This document shows, piece by piece, positions 1-10,722 of a stretch of 64,000 bases of DNA. Position 1 is the first letter of the stretch. Every line of letters starts with the position of its first letter. The position numbers and the translations under genes were made by a program. Source of the stretch: Selaginella moellendorffii (lineage: Eukaryota > Streptophyta > Lycopodiopsida > Selaginellales > Selaginellaceae); contig NW_003314305.1 in NCBI RefSeq assembly GCF_000143415.4, positions 376,196 to 440,195 of the forward strand. The letters run 5' to 3'. The notes under the pieces are model-generated. The model made no database searches. It was not told the DNA's origin and saw nothing but the letters and a program-made list of their open reading frames with translations.

Positions 1-33
1 GATACGGTCCTAGGTCACGCACTAAAACAGGCT

Positions 34-2131
34 ATGGATGTCTTGTATTTTGAGATGGAGACTCGGCCAGATGATTTTTCCAAGATGGTCCTGGAAAAAC
101 AAGCAATCCAGCCTGAGCAGCCTATGGAAGAAATGCAAGAGGGGGATGAGGAGCCAGAGAAAGATAATGAGCAGGAAGAGCAGAAGGACGAAGAGGAGGA
201 CAAAGAAGAGGAGGACGAAGAAGAGGAGGACGAAGAAGAGGAGGACGAAGAGGACTTGGATGGTCCTCACAATGGTGACGATCACAATAACGACGATGAC
301 GATGATGACGATGATGGCCAGCCTGAGGTGGCCAAAGAGCAGCGGAGGAAGGTCATACAAGACAAACCATCAGGTAAATAATAGTACATCCATTCCTAAC
401 CTTTTACCATTTCTAACATTGTCCATGTAGGTCGCAGAAGAAATGGTAAGTAGAGATTATTCAGTTGAATTAAGATACAAACTCTAGCCTTTAGTGTCAA
501 GGATAGTGCCAAGCAAGGGTCGAAACGTATGTCCAATCCTTCAGAATCAGCAGTGCGCCCAAGTGATATCGGTCCTAGTTCCTCAATAGCAGTTGATGGT
601 AAATACAGTATAGTCGATTCAATGTGCTAATGAGTTTGTTTTTAGTAGCACGGGAGGATACCATCTCAATCGAAGGGAGATATTTGGACATGCATATGGA
701 TCCGCCAGTGGACTCTACTTGCCTGCAAGAGTCATCAGAGCTGGTGGAGGCTACTATCCATATCAACGCCAAGCAAGCTGACCACGCTCCACTTGATGCT
801 GCCCATACCACTGAGTCAATCTTGTCCACGTATCCAACTGACGGTGACCAGGCGCCATTGGACCCGCATGAGGCCGCCCCAGCCGCCGAGCCGGTCGTAT
901 CCTCATTTCCAACGTGTGCCCAATCGTCTGACTACGCGCCGTTGGAACCTCCCTACACCGCCCCTGCTGCCTGTTCGGTCATGTCCACTTTGCCAACGGA
1001 GGCACCAGCTGAAATGGCGTGTGATCACACGCCATTGGAACCACCCCATGCCACTGTTGAGCCAGTTGTACCAGAGTCTACAGCTGAAATGGCATGTGCC
1101 CACACGCCATCGGATGCGATTGACCCCACATTGCAGAGGAGAGTATTTCCGCCCTTCACGTTTCCTCGACCAAAACCCTCTGAACGACCATCGGGAGCAC
1201 CATTCGCTAATATTGTAGATGGTAAAATTGACTTGTACCATTTTTTATGCTGACGCATTTCATTTCAGAGTCACGGCGAAAGTACTGTATCGTTTTTGAT
1301 CTGAACGGTGTCCTTTTCTCCCATGAGCGTGGCTCGTCCTCGAATGTCACTGCACCCTCCAAAGCCTGCGGTCGCAAGTTGGTCAAAAGAGACAGATTCA
1401 CATTAATCACACGGGAGAAACTGCGGGATCTAATAATGACCATGCAACACTTAAAACAGAGGGCCGGGTTCAATTTGCAATTGGGAGTTTGGACATCCAT
1501 GATGCGCCACAATGCATTAACGTTGCTACAGATGATGCACGATCAGACGCGAGTAATATTACCATTTGACTTTCTCCTAACGCAGGAGGATTGCTTGACT
1601 ATGGTCCATGTGAGGGGTAGCAAGCCCATCTTCGTCAAGGCAGAGGCTGTAGTGATGAACCGGACTGCTAGGTCAAGTGAAATCCTCATCATCGATGACT
1701 CGCCGATTAAAACTGCAGCGAACACGCACACATATGCAGTGCACCCCATCTCTTGCAGTATGGAAACTAGGGAGAAGAAACCGTATGTTCTAGGGGACCT
1801 TGCAAAACGGCTTGAAGCGATGGTGATAGAGAACCGGCCAGTCCAGGAGGTGGCTGCAGAAATCAACCAAATGGCAGATGGAACGGTATATCAGAAGCCA
1901 TTTGATCGGACAGACACCAGTCATCATTTATGGCATGTATATTGTCTAGCCAAACACTATCCGCATCTCCATAATCTGCTCAACCGGATGGGTTCTTCGA
2001 CCACTGAACATGAGCGTGGACGTATTAGAGAAGAGATGGCATTACTATTGGGTTTAAATCCTGATAGTGTGGAGAGTGATGAAATTCCAAGATTATTGTA
2101 TAGGCGTTGGAGGCAAAAAATAACAGTCTGA
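34..2131 (+). CDS. Five-exon protein with acidic N-terminus and FCP1/NIF-type HAD phosphatase domain
   Basis: Proposed exons are 34-373, 431-445, 488-598, 646-1221 and 1269-2131. All borders are GT-AG and the total is 635 codons including the stop. The N-terminal part has a long Glu/Asp run (about residues 50-95). Exon 4 encodes a degenerate Pro-rich repeat with APLEPP/APLDP cores spaced about 30 residues apart. The C-terminal part resembles the FCP1/NLI-interacting-factor HAD phosphatases: FDLNGVL (motif I), LGVWTSMM, KPIFVKAEAV and LIIDDSP (motif III). The second motif-I Asp is Asn (DLNGV rather than DLDxT/V). Plant relatives with DLNG are known to me, but this change removes the usual general acid, so phosphatase activity is uncertain. 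The first ATG at 34 lies just after an AG, so the gene may begin upstream of the window. Substrate unknown. Confidence 0.78.
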
Positions 2132-2560
2132 GATGGCATGTATTTATTTAAAAATGTAACTTATTATGGCATGGGGTTCCATGCCATTGTATTAATATTA
2201 AAAGACAATTCTTTGAGAGGATTTGCATTATACTAGAAGTGTTACAGCATGTTATTGGAAGTCTACGAAGTTGTTTTATTAATAAGGGGAAAGTAAAGAT
2301 TGAATGGGGACTTGGGCTCCACCTAGACTCGGAGCAACTGAGCCAATATTAAAAGGATGGAAAGAAATTGGACGACGATGACAAGGAGAAGAGAGAGGTG
2401 AAGCAGTGAGAAGTGATTGAGTAGACATTTCCTTGTTTAAAATAAAATGGCATGTGCCTCAATGCAGTTGAATTTTGTTATATTTATATACTATATAAAG
2501 GTTTGGAAACTTTATTTTACAAGTGGGATAATGACAATTCCCACTTTAACGAAATAGAGC
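2132..2560. other. 3' flank of the FCP1-like gene and truncation border of the retrotransposon
   Basis: No coding sequence is supported here. The stretch contains the presumed 3' UTR of the preceding gene and AT-rich sequence up to about 2560, where homology to the LTR of the next element starts abruptly. The first roughly 85 bp of the LTR, compared with the copy at 8338, are missing. Confidence 0.5.
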
Positions 2561-3548
2561 TTATAAGTCCAATTCAGGACTTGGGACTTGCTAGCCCCGA
2601 GAATAGCATCTATGCCACTCAACATTTGCACTTGGTCCAAGTGCTCCACGTGTCCAATCCCATGACCGACACTCAAAGGTACCACCGACATAGCAGCCTA
2701 TTACGCTAAGGCCATGCCCAATCACCTTTGCTACACTGGTAGTCCAATACCACTTGCATCACAGTCTTGGCTCTCCAAGACTAGGCAATCCATCCGTGAG
2801 TGGTCATCTCAGATCCACTCCTTAGCATCCTTAGGATGCCCATCGACAAGGGGGATAGCCTTCCCCAATATCCCTCTGTCAGTCTCCATTAAGTCCCTTT
2901 CTGCCCCTGGCCGTGTTTGCCAACACTGCCACCACAGGCCCGACCACTAAGTCCCACGGTCCTCTGGGACTTCCTCACCACACGACTGTGTCCTTGGTCA
3001 CTACCCCAGAGGACTGCTCCTCTTCCTTTCCACAGTCTGGGCCTTTGGAACAACATTTCGGAACACCGTGGCCTTACGCGAGCCACCTGGGTACTCTCCC
3101 TGCCTTCTGCCCTTGGGTGCTCTAGCCATGGGCTTAGAGCGAGGTTCCATTGAGCCACGCCTGGTATCCAAGTAGGTAGTGCCACCCACACTTGGACTGG
3201 GAGCATCAGCCAGTCGATCTCCCGGGGGAACTAGAGCCGGCTCTTGAACACTTCACCAAACTACCCCGCTTGTCGGTCCGTGTTCACTCTAGTCTTGGAC
3301 TTCCCAGTGGTCAGCTCATCACCCAACACTGGGTCTGGCCAAACTGGGCCAAACTAGCCTTTCCTGGTCAAACTGGCTCCACTGGGCTCCAACCCCCACA
3401 CTCTCCCTACTATACTTTTGGAACCCCCCGCAGCCCCCCCCCCCCCCCTGGGGGACGATCGCTTTGGGCTTTCACCCAACTGCCTGTATTTGGACTCGGA
3501 CTCGAACTCGGACTCGGACTCGGTCTCGGTCCTGGATTCGGACTCGGA

Positions 3549-3597
<49 letters not shown>

Positions 3598-4193
3598 CCG
3601 ATCTCGGTTCCATCTCGGACCCCATCTTGGACTCCACCTCTGGTCCACCTCGGACCCCATCTCGGACTCCACCTCGGACTCCATCTCGGACTCCACCTCG
3701 GGTCCATCTCGGACTCTATCTCGGGTCCATCTCGGACTCCAGCTCGGGTCCATCTCGGACTCCATCTCGGACTCTACTTCGGGTCCATCTCGGACTCCAT
3801 ATCGAACTCCATATCGGACTCCATCTCGGACTCCATATCGGACTCCACTTCGGGTCCATCTCGGACTCCATATCGGACTCCACTTCGGGTCCATCTCGGA
3901 CTCCATATCGGACTCCATCTCGGACTCCAACTCGGGTCCGCCTCGGACTCCATCTCGGACACTTCCACGTGTCATGTGTTGGTCCTTTTTGGGTCCCTTT
4001 TTGGAGCCTTGCTTATTGCTCGCTTCGTGCTCGCTCCTTGAGCACTTTGTTGGGAGTTCCACTCCCGCTCTCGACCTTCCAAGTCAGAGCTTCTAGTCCA
4101 AACGTGTTACACTTGTTTGGCTTTCGCTTCGGCCACTACCACGTGGCACCCTTTCCGGCTCCACTTTGGGGCCTAGGGATTTTGTGTCTCACA
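2561..4193 (-). repeat. 3' LTR of the LARD-like element, outer end truncated
   Basis: It is near-identical to 8423-9940 apart from length differences in the minisatellite and about 110 bp near 3370-3470 (including a C-run) that the other LTR lacks. The solo LTR at 54349 also has that segment, so the other LTR has probably lost it. The border at 4193 matches the end of the complete LTR (TGTGTCTCACA on the plus strand). Confidence 0.85.
3485..3962. repeat. TCGGAC/TCGGTC minisatellite inside the LTR
   Basis: A hexamer array alternating CTCGGA and CTCGGT passes into a 12-bp pattern built on TCGGACTCCATC, with interspersed TCGGGTCCATC units. Because units are multiples of 3 and 6, all six frames stay open and give long Ser-Asp, Thr-Arg or Gly-Leu ORFs. 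I regard those ORFs as artefacts. The array differs in length between LTR copies, as expected for replication slippage or unequal exchange. Confidence 0.9.
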
Positions 4194-4210
4194 ACTCCAC
4201 CACCCATAGA
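4194..4210 (-). promoter_or_regulatory. Polypurine tract candidate of the LARD-like element
   Basis: Read on the minus strand, the bases immediately before the 3' LTR are purine-rich (ATGGGTGGTGGAGT), directly abutting TGTGAGACAC. Position and composition fit a plus-strand priming site. Confidence 0.6.
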
Positions 4211-7200
4211 CGAAGTTCGATGTCCTCATCGAACGGTAAACCATTTTATAAAGTAACACCCGCATGTGTTACCATTTCCATCCTTGGCATCTAGCCAATA
4301 TTTGTCAATGGTTTGATATTGAAGGCTCACCATGCCTTCTCCATATTCGTCAATGGTTTGACATTGAAGGCTCACCATGCCTTTTGCATATTCATCAATG
4401 GTTTGACACCAAAGGCTCACCATGCCTTGCCTATCCTCTAAGGAGGGTAGTCTCTCCAACTTAGAGACTGATTGGACCACACGTAGTGGTTCTCTCCTTT
4501 TATTGGTTTAGTTCTTGCTGAACCTCTTAGAGACCCTTCTCTAAGTCAATCCCACTACTCCTTCTCGAGTAGTCTCAATTTCCATCTATTGAACGTTTGC
4601 ACCTTGGAACTTTTACTCTTTTGACTTTTGGAAGTCAATTTCCTAAGTGTCTCCAACACCTTAGATTGCACAGATTGTGCAACTCCACTTCCCCATCCTA
4701 GGAAGTTCATTACTTGAGGGCACCATCATCCTCTCTTCTATTTCGTGCCACCTTGGGCACTAAGTTCCATTTATCATACTTTGTGCTAGGGCTGTCCATG
4801 GCCCTATCATTTGGCTACTTTACCGCTCCCTCCCTTGGAGCTTCCACTTTTGCCAAATCGGAGCAATTCGAAATCCATCCTTGGAAACACACTTCCTTTC
4901 CCGCAATTTGTTAGTGTCCAACACATTAGTGTTCCTCGCCTAACTTTGTCACTTGGATTCCTTCCAAGGGATTCCACGGCCCTATCTTGGCCACTCATCT
5001 TTTGCTCCCATCCGTTGATTGTTGCACCAAGCAACATCGAATCTCTACCTCCCTCCTTGAGGTATTTTTTTCATTCCATAGCAAAGGCTCTGCTTTGCCA
5101 AGACTAAGGTGTTCACCCCTAGTAAGTCTCTTTAGCATCTTCTGCTGTGGGCTCTATCCACGGCCCAACTTTGTGACCCTCCCATGGGTCTCTTTAGAGA
5201 CTACTTCCCTTTGACACATTATGCCATCGCAATGACATAGCTCATTTCCCTAAGGTGCTTTTCCCACTTGGTCACCTTGACCAAGCCACACCATCATCAA
5301 TAGTTCAAATCAACACTTTGAACTAGGAACCTTATTCCTTAACCCAAACAAAGACCTTGTCCTTATTTAGCCACAAGATCACCTAGTGATCTCACCTCGG
5401 CACCTTAACAGGTTTGCCGATAGGTATTAGGTCTTCCAGACCTTTAACTTGTTAACTACGACCCTGGGGGCATCCCCCACACTTGGCGGTGCGCCCAAGC
5501 CAGCCCTTCCGGCCAAGGGTCCATAGCAACTGAGACTGGGTGTCCCCATCTCATTCACCACGTCCTTGGTGCCACTGGCACCAAAGTGTTCAAGTTAGAT
5601 ATGCTGAGCCACACTAAGCATTCTAACCGTGCATCACGACTCCGAGGCATCCCTCGCTTGGCGGTGTGCCCAAACCAGTCTCCCCACTGAGAGTCCATGA
5701 CCACTGAAATATGAGTGTCCTCATATTCCAAACCATCACCACGCCCTAGTGATTTGGGACTCGAACCCAAGCACTAGAGGGTCGGGACTCGAACCCAACC
5801 TCCGTATATGCATCTACGGACAGCATCACCTAGGATGCCTGGCGTGACTCCCCACGCCGGTGCACCAACTTATACTCAAAGCGTGCTATAGATCACAGCT
5901 TAGGAACCTAGTTCCTCCCTACTGCCAAGTTCCCTCACTTGACAAGCCTGTGATCATGCATGGACTCCTCCATGCTTGGCCCCATGGCCCACCCTTTTTG
6001 AAGTTATCACCTTCGACTAGGGTATTTGTTCCCCTGACTTGCCAATCTCACTTTGGCAAGTCCTCCGACCACTGTAACATGGTTCTTGCACAAGCGTGAA
6101 AGCCCTTGATCATCGACTTTCGTTCAAAGCCCTCTCTGAACTCTCGGGAACTACTTCCCTAACCTTGATAGCCTTGCCTCATGGCAAGCTTCAAGACCAC
6201 GCTTTTGCTGCGCCACTCTGATTTCGCGCGTTCCTTGAACCATTTACGCTTGGCCTTTCTAGGTACTAAGCTACCTAGAATCCTCTTTGGGAACTTGAAG
6301 GAACTTTGTCCCTTAGCTTGCTAAGACCTCCTTTTTGCAAGCTTTCCAATTACCATATAGTCTAACATGGACAATTCCATATTTTAGACTCTCCATGGCA
6401 TCACGGTTGCTAACGGCAACACCCTCGAGCCCCCACTTGATTCTCCACTCCCAGCTGGCATAACCAACCTTGGTTATGCCCTTCGATTCCTATGGTTCGG
6501 TTCTATCCCCTTACTTCTTGCTTTTGGCTTCACACCTTTCCTTCGGTCATTCTCCTCTAGACCAGGAAGATAGCTTTGCACTTTTTATCATGCCTTAGCA
6601 AGTATTCTTAGGGATGAACTTACCCGATAGCCTAGGGAGTGGTTCCTCAATCCAGGTATGCTCACCCTATAATCTCACACACCGGGATTACGTTGTTGCT
6701 TACGGGCCTTTGCATGCCCATTGCTAGCCTTGCCAAAATTCCATTTTTGGCTTTGTCCAATTCGAGTAGACAGTCTTCTCTTGTCTCCGCCACCTTGGAC
6801 ATTTGGATAGCACCTACTATCCATCATTCGTTAGGGACTTAGTCCCTTGGGCCTTATCTACTGCCCTCGCGACATCAAACACCACCTCCTGGTGTTCTAG
6901 AGTGTTCGGGTGTCCCAATGACGGCTTCCTTGACAATGAGTATTTCCTTTTATGACATTGACTTACTATATCGCAACATAAGCAACTTATCCCCCGTAAG
7001 GGTATATCCAACTTCCCTATGCCATTAAAAAGGCTTGGGTAGCTGCCTTCTACCCGTTTAATTAATTATTTTGCACCTTTTGCTTAGTTGCCTCGTAGTT
7101 GTCAAGTCCTACAACTCATTGCTGGTGCTTCCACACCTCTATCATTATTTGGGTCACCACACTCCAACTGCATGCTCTGCAGTTTAGGCTATGCCATTCC

Positions 7201-8322
7201 CATTTCTATTAGGATTCCTTTGGCAAGGGGTTCTCATGAACCCACCAACATAGCCTCAAGGTATCACATTTTGGCACATTTGGTGTCTCCACACCATCGG
7301 CTCCACGAGCCTACCTCTATGACACTTCTTCTTTGTGTCTAAGTCTTTGCCAAGACCAATACCACTCTTTCTCATGCCAACCATCCGTTAGCATTGCACC
7401 ATAGAAGTCACACACAACTTTGTGTCAAAGTTGTTTTCTTTTTGGGAACACCTTTCCCACGACTTTAGCATGGCACATTTTTGCCATCGATGAGATACCC
7501 TCTGTTCTCATCCTTGGATCCTATGATCCCCCCCATCCTTCGTGGGGTACAACACAACTCAGTCCAAATGCTTCCATCAGTCCTTTTTAGGACCATTCCT
7601 TGACTCTACTTGAGTCATCCAGCAGTTTTGGACTTGGTTAATCCACAGACCCGTAAGGTCCTACTTGTGAGGCACTAGCTCACTGGAATACACTTCTTGC
7701 ATTCCTGTCCTACTCAAAAGGACTATTTTCACAAGTGTTACTCTGACACTTGATTTTGTTCTCTGGGGGCAACCTTTGCCCCTTAGGACTACTTGTCCAT
7801 GTGATGAGAATACCACTCATCTCTAAGTACACCCCCCAACTCCTTGGGTTGTTCCAGCATTTATTAAAGGTAGCCCCGGCTACCATTTCAAGGGCTTGAG
7901 TCCTCTTCCGTACTTGACCTCCCACGGTCATTACTTCTGGTCTCACGTTCATGAGCACCAACCTCAACTATATGAGGATAATCTTGTGACTCCTTTATTG
8001 CTTTGGAGTCTTTATCTTTCCCGTGATCCCAACTATAGTTGTTTACCACAACTACATTAACCAGTTTGCTAAGTCAAACGCTCTAGATCACATCCTCAAC
8101 TCTCTGAGGAAAACCATATACTGTTCCCAAGATCCCAAAGTCGTTCCATTATTGGCCATTTTCTATCCACCACTTTGTCTACAAGTTCCCACATGAACTA
8201 TAATGGAGAGCCATGTCTTCCCGACCTGCTACTCCTCAAGGATAGGCCCACTCCTCGGACCTTCCGATGCCAACCCAAGTGGTGATATACTTGAGCACCA
8301 ATAAAAGTTGGACTAAGGAACA
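4211..8322 (-). other. Internal region of the LARD-like element, no recognisable genes
   Basis: This is CT-rich on the plus strand, without ORFs over about 85 codons and without retroviral motifs in any frame that I could see. It includes the 45-bp tandem repeat, two copies of a roughly 80-bp motif around 5490 and 5650 (CTTGGCGGTG.GCCCAA), and two Pol III B-box-like strings near 5755-5800. Confidence 0.6.
4300..4434 (-). repeat. Three tandem copies of a 45-bp unit
   Basis: Units share CAATGGTTTGA and AAGGCTCACCATGCCTT with about 45-bp spacing. On the element's own strand the unit length of 15 codons keeps a short frame open (minus-strand ORF 4226-4480) with a repeated GMVSLQCQTIDEY core. It could be a remnant of coding sequence or merely a tandem duplication. 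Confidence 0.75.
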
Positions 8323-8334
8323 GCTCCGATACCA
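8323..8334 (-). promoter_or_regulatory. Primer binding site (initiator Met-tRNA type)
   Basis: The minus strand reads TGGTATCGGAGC, one mismatch from the canonical plant PBS TGGTATCAGAGC, three bases inside the 5' LTR end. It defines element orientation. Confidence 0.8.
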
Positions 8335-8337
8335 AGT

Positions 8338-9301
8338 TGTAAGCGACTAATTTTTCCATTCTACTTTAGTCACTTAACCACACCTCCAACCATTTGGAGG
8401 AGTCTCATCCACAACCTCCATAAGTCTAATTCAGGACTTGGGACTTGCTAGCCCCGAGAATAGCATCTATGCCACTCAACATTTGCACTTGGTCCAAGTG
8501 CTCCACGTGTCCGATCCCATGACCGACACTCAAAGGTACCACCGACATAGCAGCCTGTTACGCTAAGGCCATGCCCAATCACCTTTGTTACACTGGTAGT
8601 CCAATACCACTTGCATCACAGTCTTGGCTCTCCAAGATTAGGCAATCCATCCGTGAGTGGTCATCTCAGATCCACTCCTTAGCATCCTTAGGATGCCCAT
8701 CGACAAGGGGGATAGCCTTCCCCAATATCCCTCTGTCAGTCTCCACTAAGTCCCTTTCTGCCCCTGGCCGTGTTTGCCAACACTGCCACCACAGGCCCGA
8801 CCACTAAGTCCCACGGTCCTCTGGGACTTCCTCACCACACGACTGTGTCCTTGGTCACTACCCCAGAGGACTGCTCCTCTTCCTTTCCACAGTCTGGGCC
8901 TTTGGAACAACATTTCGGAACACCGTGGCCTTACGCGAGCCACCTGGGTACTCTCCCCGCCTTCCGCCCTTGGGTGCTCTAGCCATGGGCTTAGAGCGAG
9001 GTTCCATTGAGCCACGCCTGGTATCCAAGTAGGTAGTGCCACCCACACTTGGACTGGGAGCATCAGCCAGTCGATCTCCCGGGGGAACTAGAGCCGGCTC
9101 TTGAACACTTCACCAAACTACCCCGCTTGTCGGTCCGTGTTCACTCTAGTCTTGGACTTCCCAGTGGTCAGCTCATCACCCAACACTGGGTCTGGCCAAA
9201 CTGGGCCAAACTGGCCTTTCCTGGTGGCTTTCACCCAACTGCCTGTATTTGTACTCGGACTCGGACTCGGACTCGGTCTCGGTCCCGGATTCGGACTCGG
9301 A

Positions 9302-9344
<43 letters not shown>

Positions 9345-9940
9345 CCGGTCTCGGTTCCATCTCGGACCCCATCTCGGACTCCACCTCGGGTCCACCTCGG
9401 ACTCCATCTTGGACTCCATCTTGGACTCCATTTCGGACTCCATCTCGGACTCCACCTCGGGTCCATCTCGGACTCCATCTCGGGTCCATCTCGGACTCCA
9501 GCTCGGGTCCATCTCGGACTCCATCTCGGGTCCATCTCGGACTCCATCTCGGACTCTACTTCGGGTCCATCTCGGACTCCATATCGGACTCCATATCGGA
9601 CTCTATCTCGGACTCCATATCGGACTCCACTTCGGGTCCATCTCGGACTCCATATCGGACTCCATCTCGGACTCCAACTCGGGTCCGCCTCGGACTCCAT
9701 CTCGGACACTTCCACGTGTCATGTGTTGGTCCTTTTTGGGTCCCTTTTTGGAGCCTTGCTTATTGCTCGCTTCGTGCTCGCTCCTTGAGCACTTTGTTGG
9801 GAGTTCCACTCCCGCTCTCGACCTTCCAAGTCAAAGCTTCTAGTCCAAACATGTTACACTTGTTTGGCTTTCGCTTCGGCCACTACCACGTGGCACCCTT
9901 TCCGGCTCCACTTTGGGGCCTAGGGATTTTGTGTCTCACA
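8338..9940 (-). repeat. 5' LTR of the LARD-like element, complete
   Basis: It is 1603 bp and bounded by TG...CA (plus strand TGTAAGCGAC to GTGTCTCACA). The minisatellite lies at about 9255-9712. Compared with the other LTR and the solo LTR at 54349, it has lost about 110 bp upstream of the minisatellite. Flanking bases GGTGT at 9941-9945 would be the target duplication, but the partner is lost. Confidence 0.88.
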
Positions 9941-10615
9941 GGTGTCCCAAAAAGCCTCAAACCTGGAGTGGATTAGATAAGTACCTGGAGAGAGCTATGA
10001 CATAAGACATATCAAAAGGCTGCGTGGTTAGACAGTATAACCAATGGTTTTAGTTCCTTCTCCTTGCCAGTTTTTCTTGTTAGTTTCCTCACTGCAATAT
10101 AAACAAACATTATATAAGGTTGAGAGATCAAAATGCATACCAACACTTCAGACGAGATTCAGAGCCGCACGCCGCCCATCCATGATACCAGCTGAGAGAA
10201 ATTCGCAAGTCCTATGACCCTAGGAAGGTGCATTTCATGGAATCATTGGAAATATGGCAATATCGATCTCCATACCTACACAGGCCGCGAGTTGCTCTTG
10301 GATCCTAGCTCTGCAACAAGAAAAGGTAGCTGAGCGCTACACACCCGGGGCGAGAGGAGAAATCGATTGCTGACGCTGAGCCGGCCCGATCCAGCTAACA
10401 GGGAGCGATCTAGAGCAAGAAACTATGAAATTTCGTTGTGATCGACCGAAGCGCCTCTCCTGCGCTGGCGCTGGATCAATCGTTCACCCCGCCAGCGCCA
10501 TCGCCATCGCGCTCACGCCGTCGCCTCGCCAAGCCCTGGAGAATGAGCTTGCGCCGACAGCCAATTATCGCGTGCCGCGTGTCAAAGCCCGGGAACCCTT
10601 TTCAATCCTTGGCTG
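9941..10615. other. Upstream region of the Fic gene
   Basis: No convincing coding exon was found. It becomes GC-rich from about 10420. The open frame 10425-10868 overlaps the Fic gene in another frame, has no recognisable similarity and is probably a composition artefact. Confidence 0.4.
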
Positions 10616-10625
10616 TATAAAAAGG
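10616..10625 (+). promoter_or_regulatory. TATA box of the Fic gene
   Basis: TATAAAAAGG lies 107 bp before the chosen ATG at 10723, so transcription would start near 10650. Several out-of-frame or short upstream ATGs (10657, 10694, 10700) follow it, and the last two open short frames that run past the main start. They may reduce translation. Confidence 0.6.
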
Positions 10626-10722
10626 GGCCCTTCTGGGTTGAGGCTAGGGCATATAGATGGGGCGATACGTGGAGAGGCCCTTCTGAAGGTGCGATGGCGA
10701 TGGAGCCCCGGCGACGAGCAGC

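Larger units (their letters stand above)
2561..9940 (-). mobile_element. Non-autonomous LTR retrotransposon (LARD-like), minus orientation
   Basis: Two long direct repeats (2561-4193 and 8338-9940) flank 4.1 kb of internal DNA. On the minus strand the complete LTR begins TGTGAGACAC and ends GCTTACA. It is followed after 3 bp by TGGTATCGGAGC, one base from the initiator-Met tRNA primer site TGGTATCAGAGC. A purine-rich tract lies next to the other LTR. This order fixes the element on the minus strand. The internal region has no ORF longer than about 85 codons and no recognisable gag, protease, RT, RNase H or integrase motif, so it would depend on proteins supplied in trans. The 3' LTR is truncated at its outer end, so the left target-site duplication is lost. 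Related LTRs lie at 53-57 kb. Confidence 0.85.

Noticed and set aside
3425-3455. CRISPR-like or telomeric repeat array
   Set aside because: No spacers and no telomere unit; it is a C-run and minisatellite within an LTR.
3192-4256. 354-codon plus-strand ORF and overlapping ORFs in other frames (also 9049-9976)
   Set aside because: They are produced by the TCGGAC/TCGGTC minisatellite, which keeps all six frames open; composition is pure repeat and the region is an LTR.
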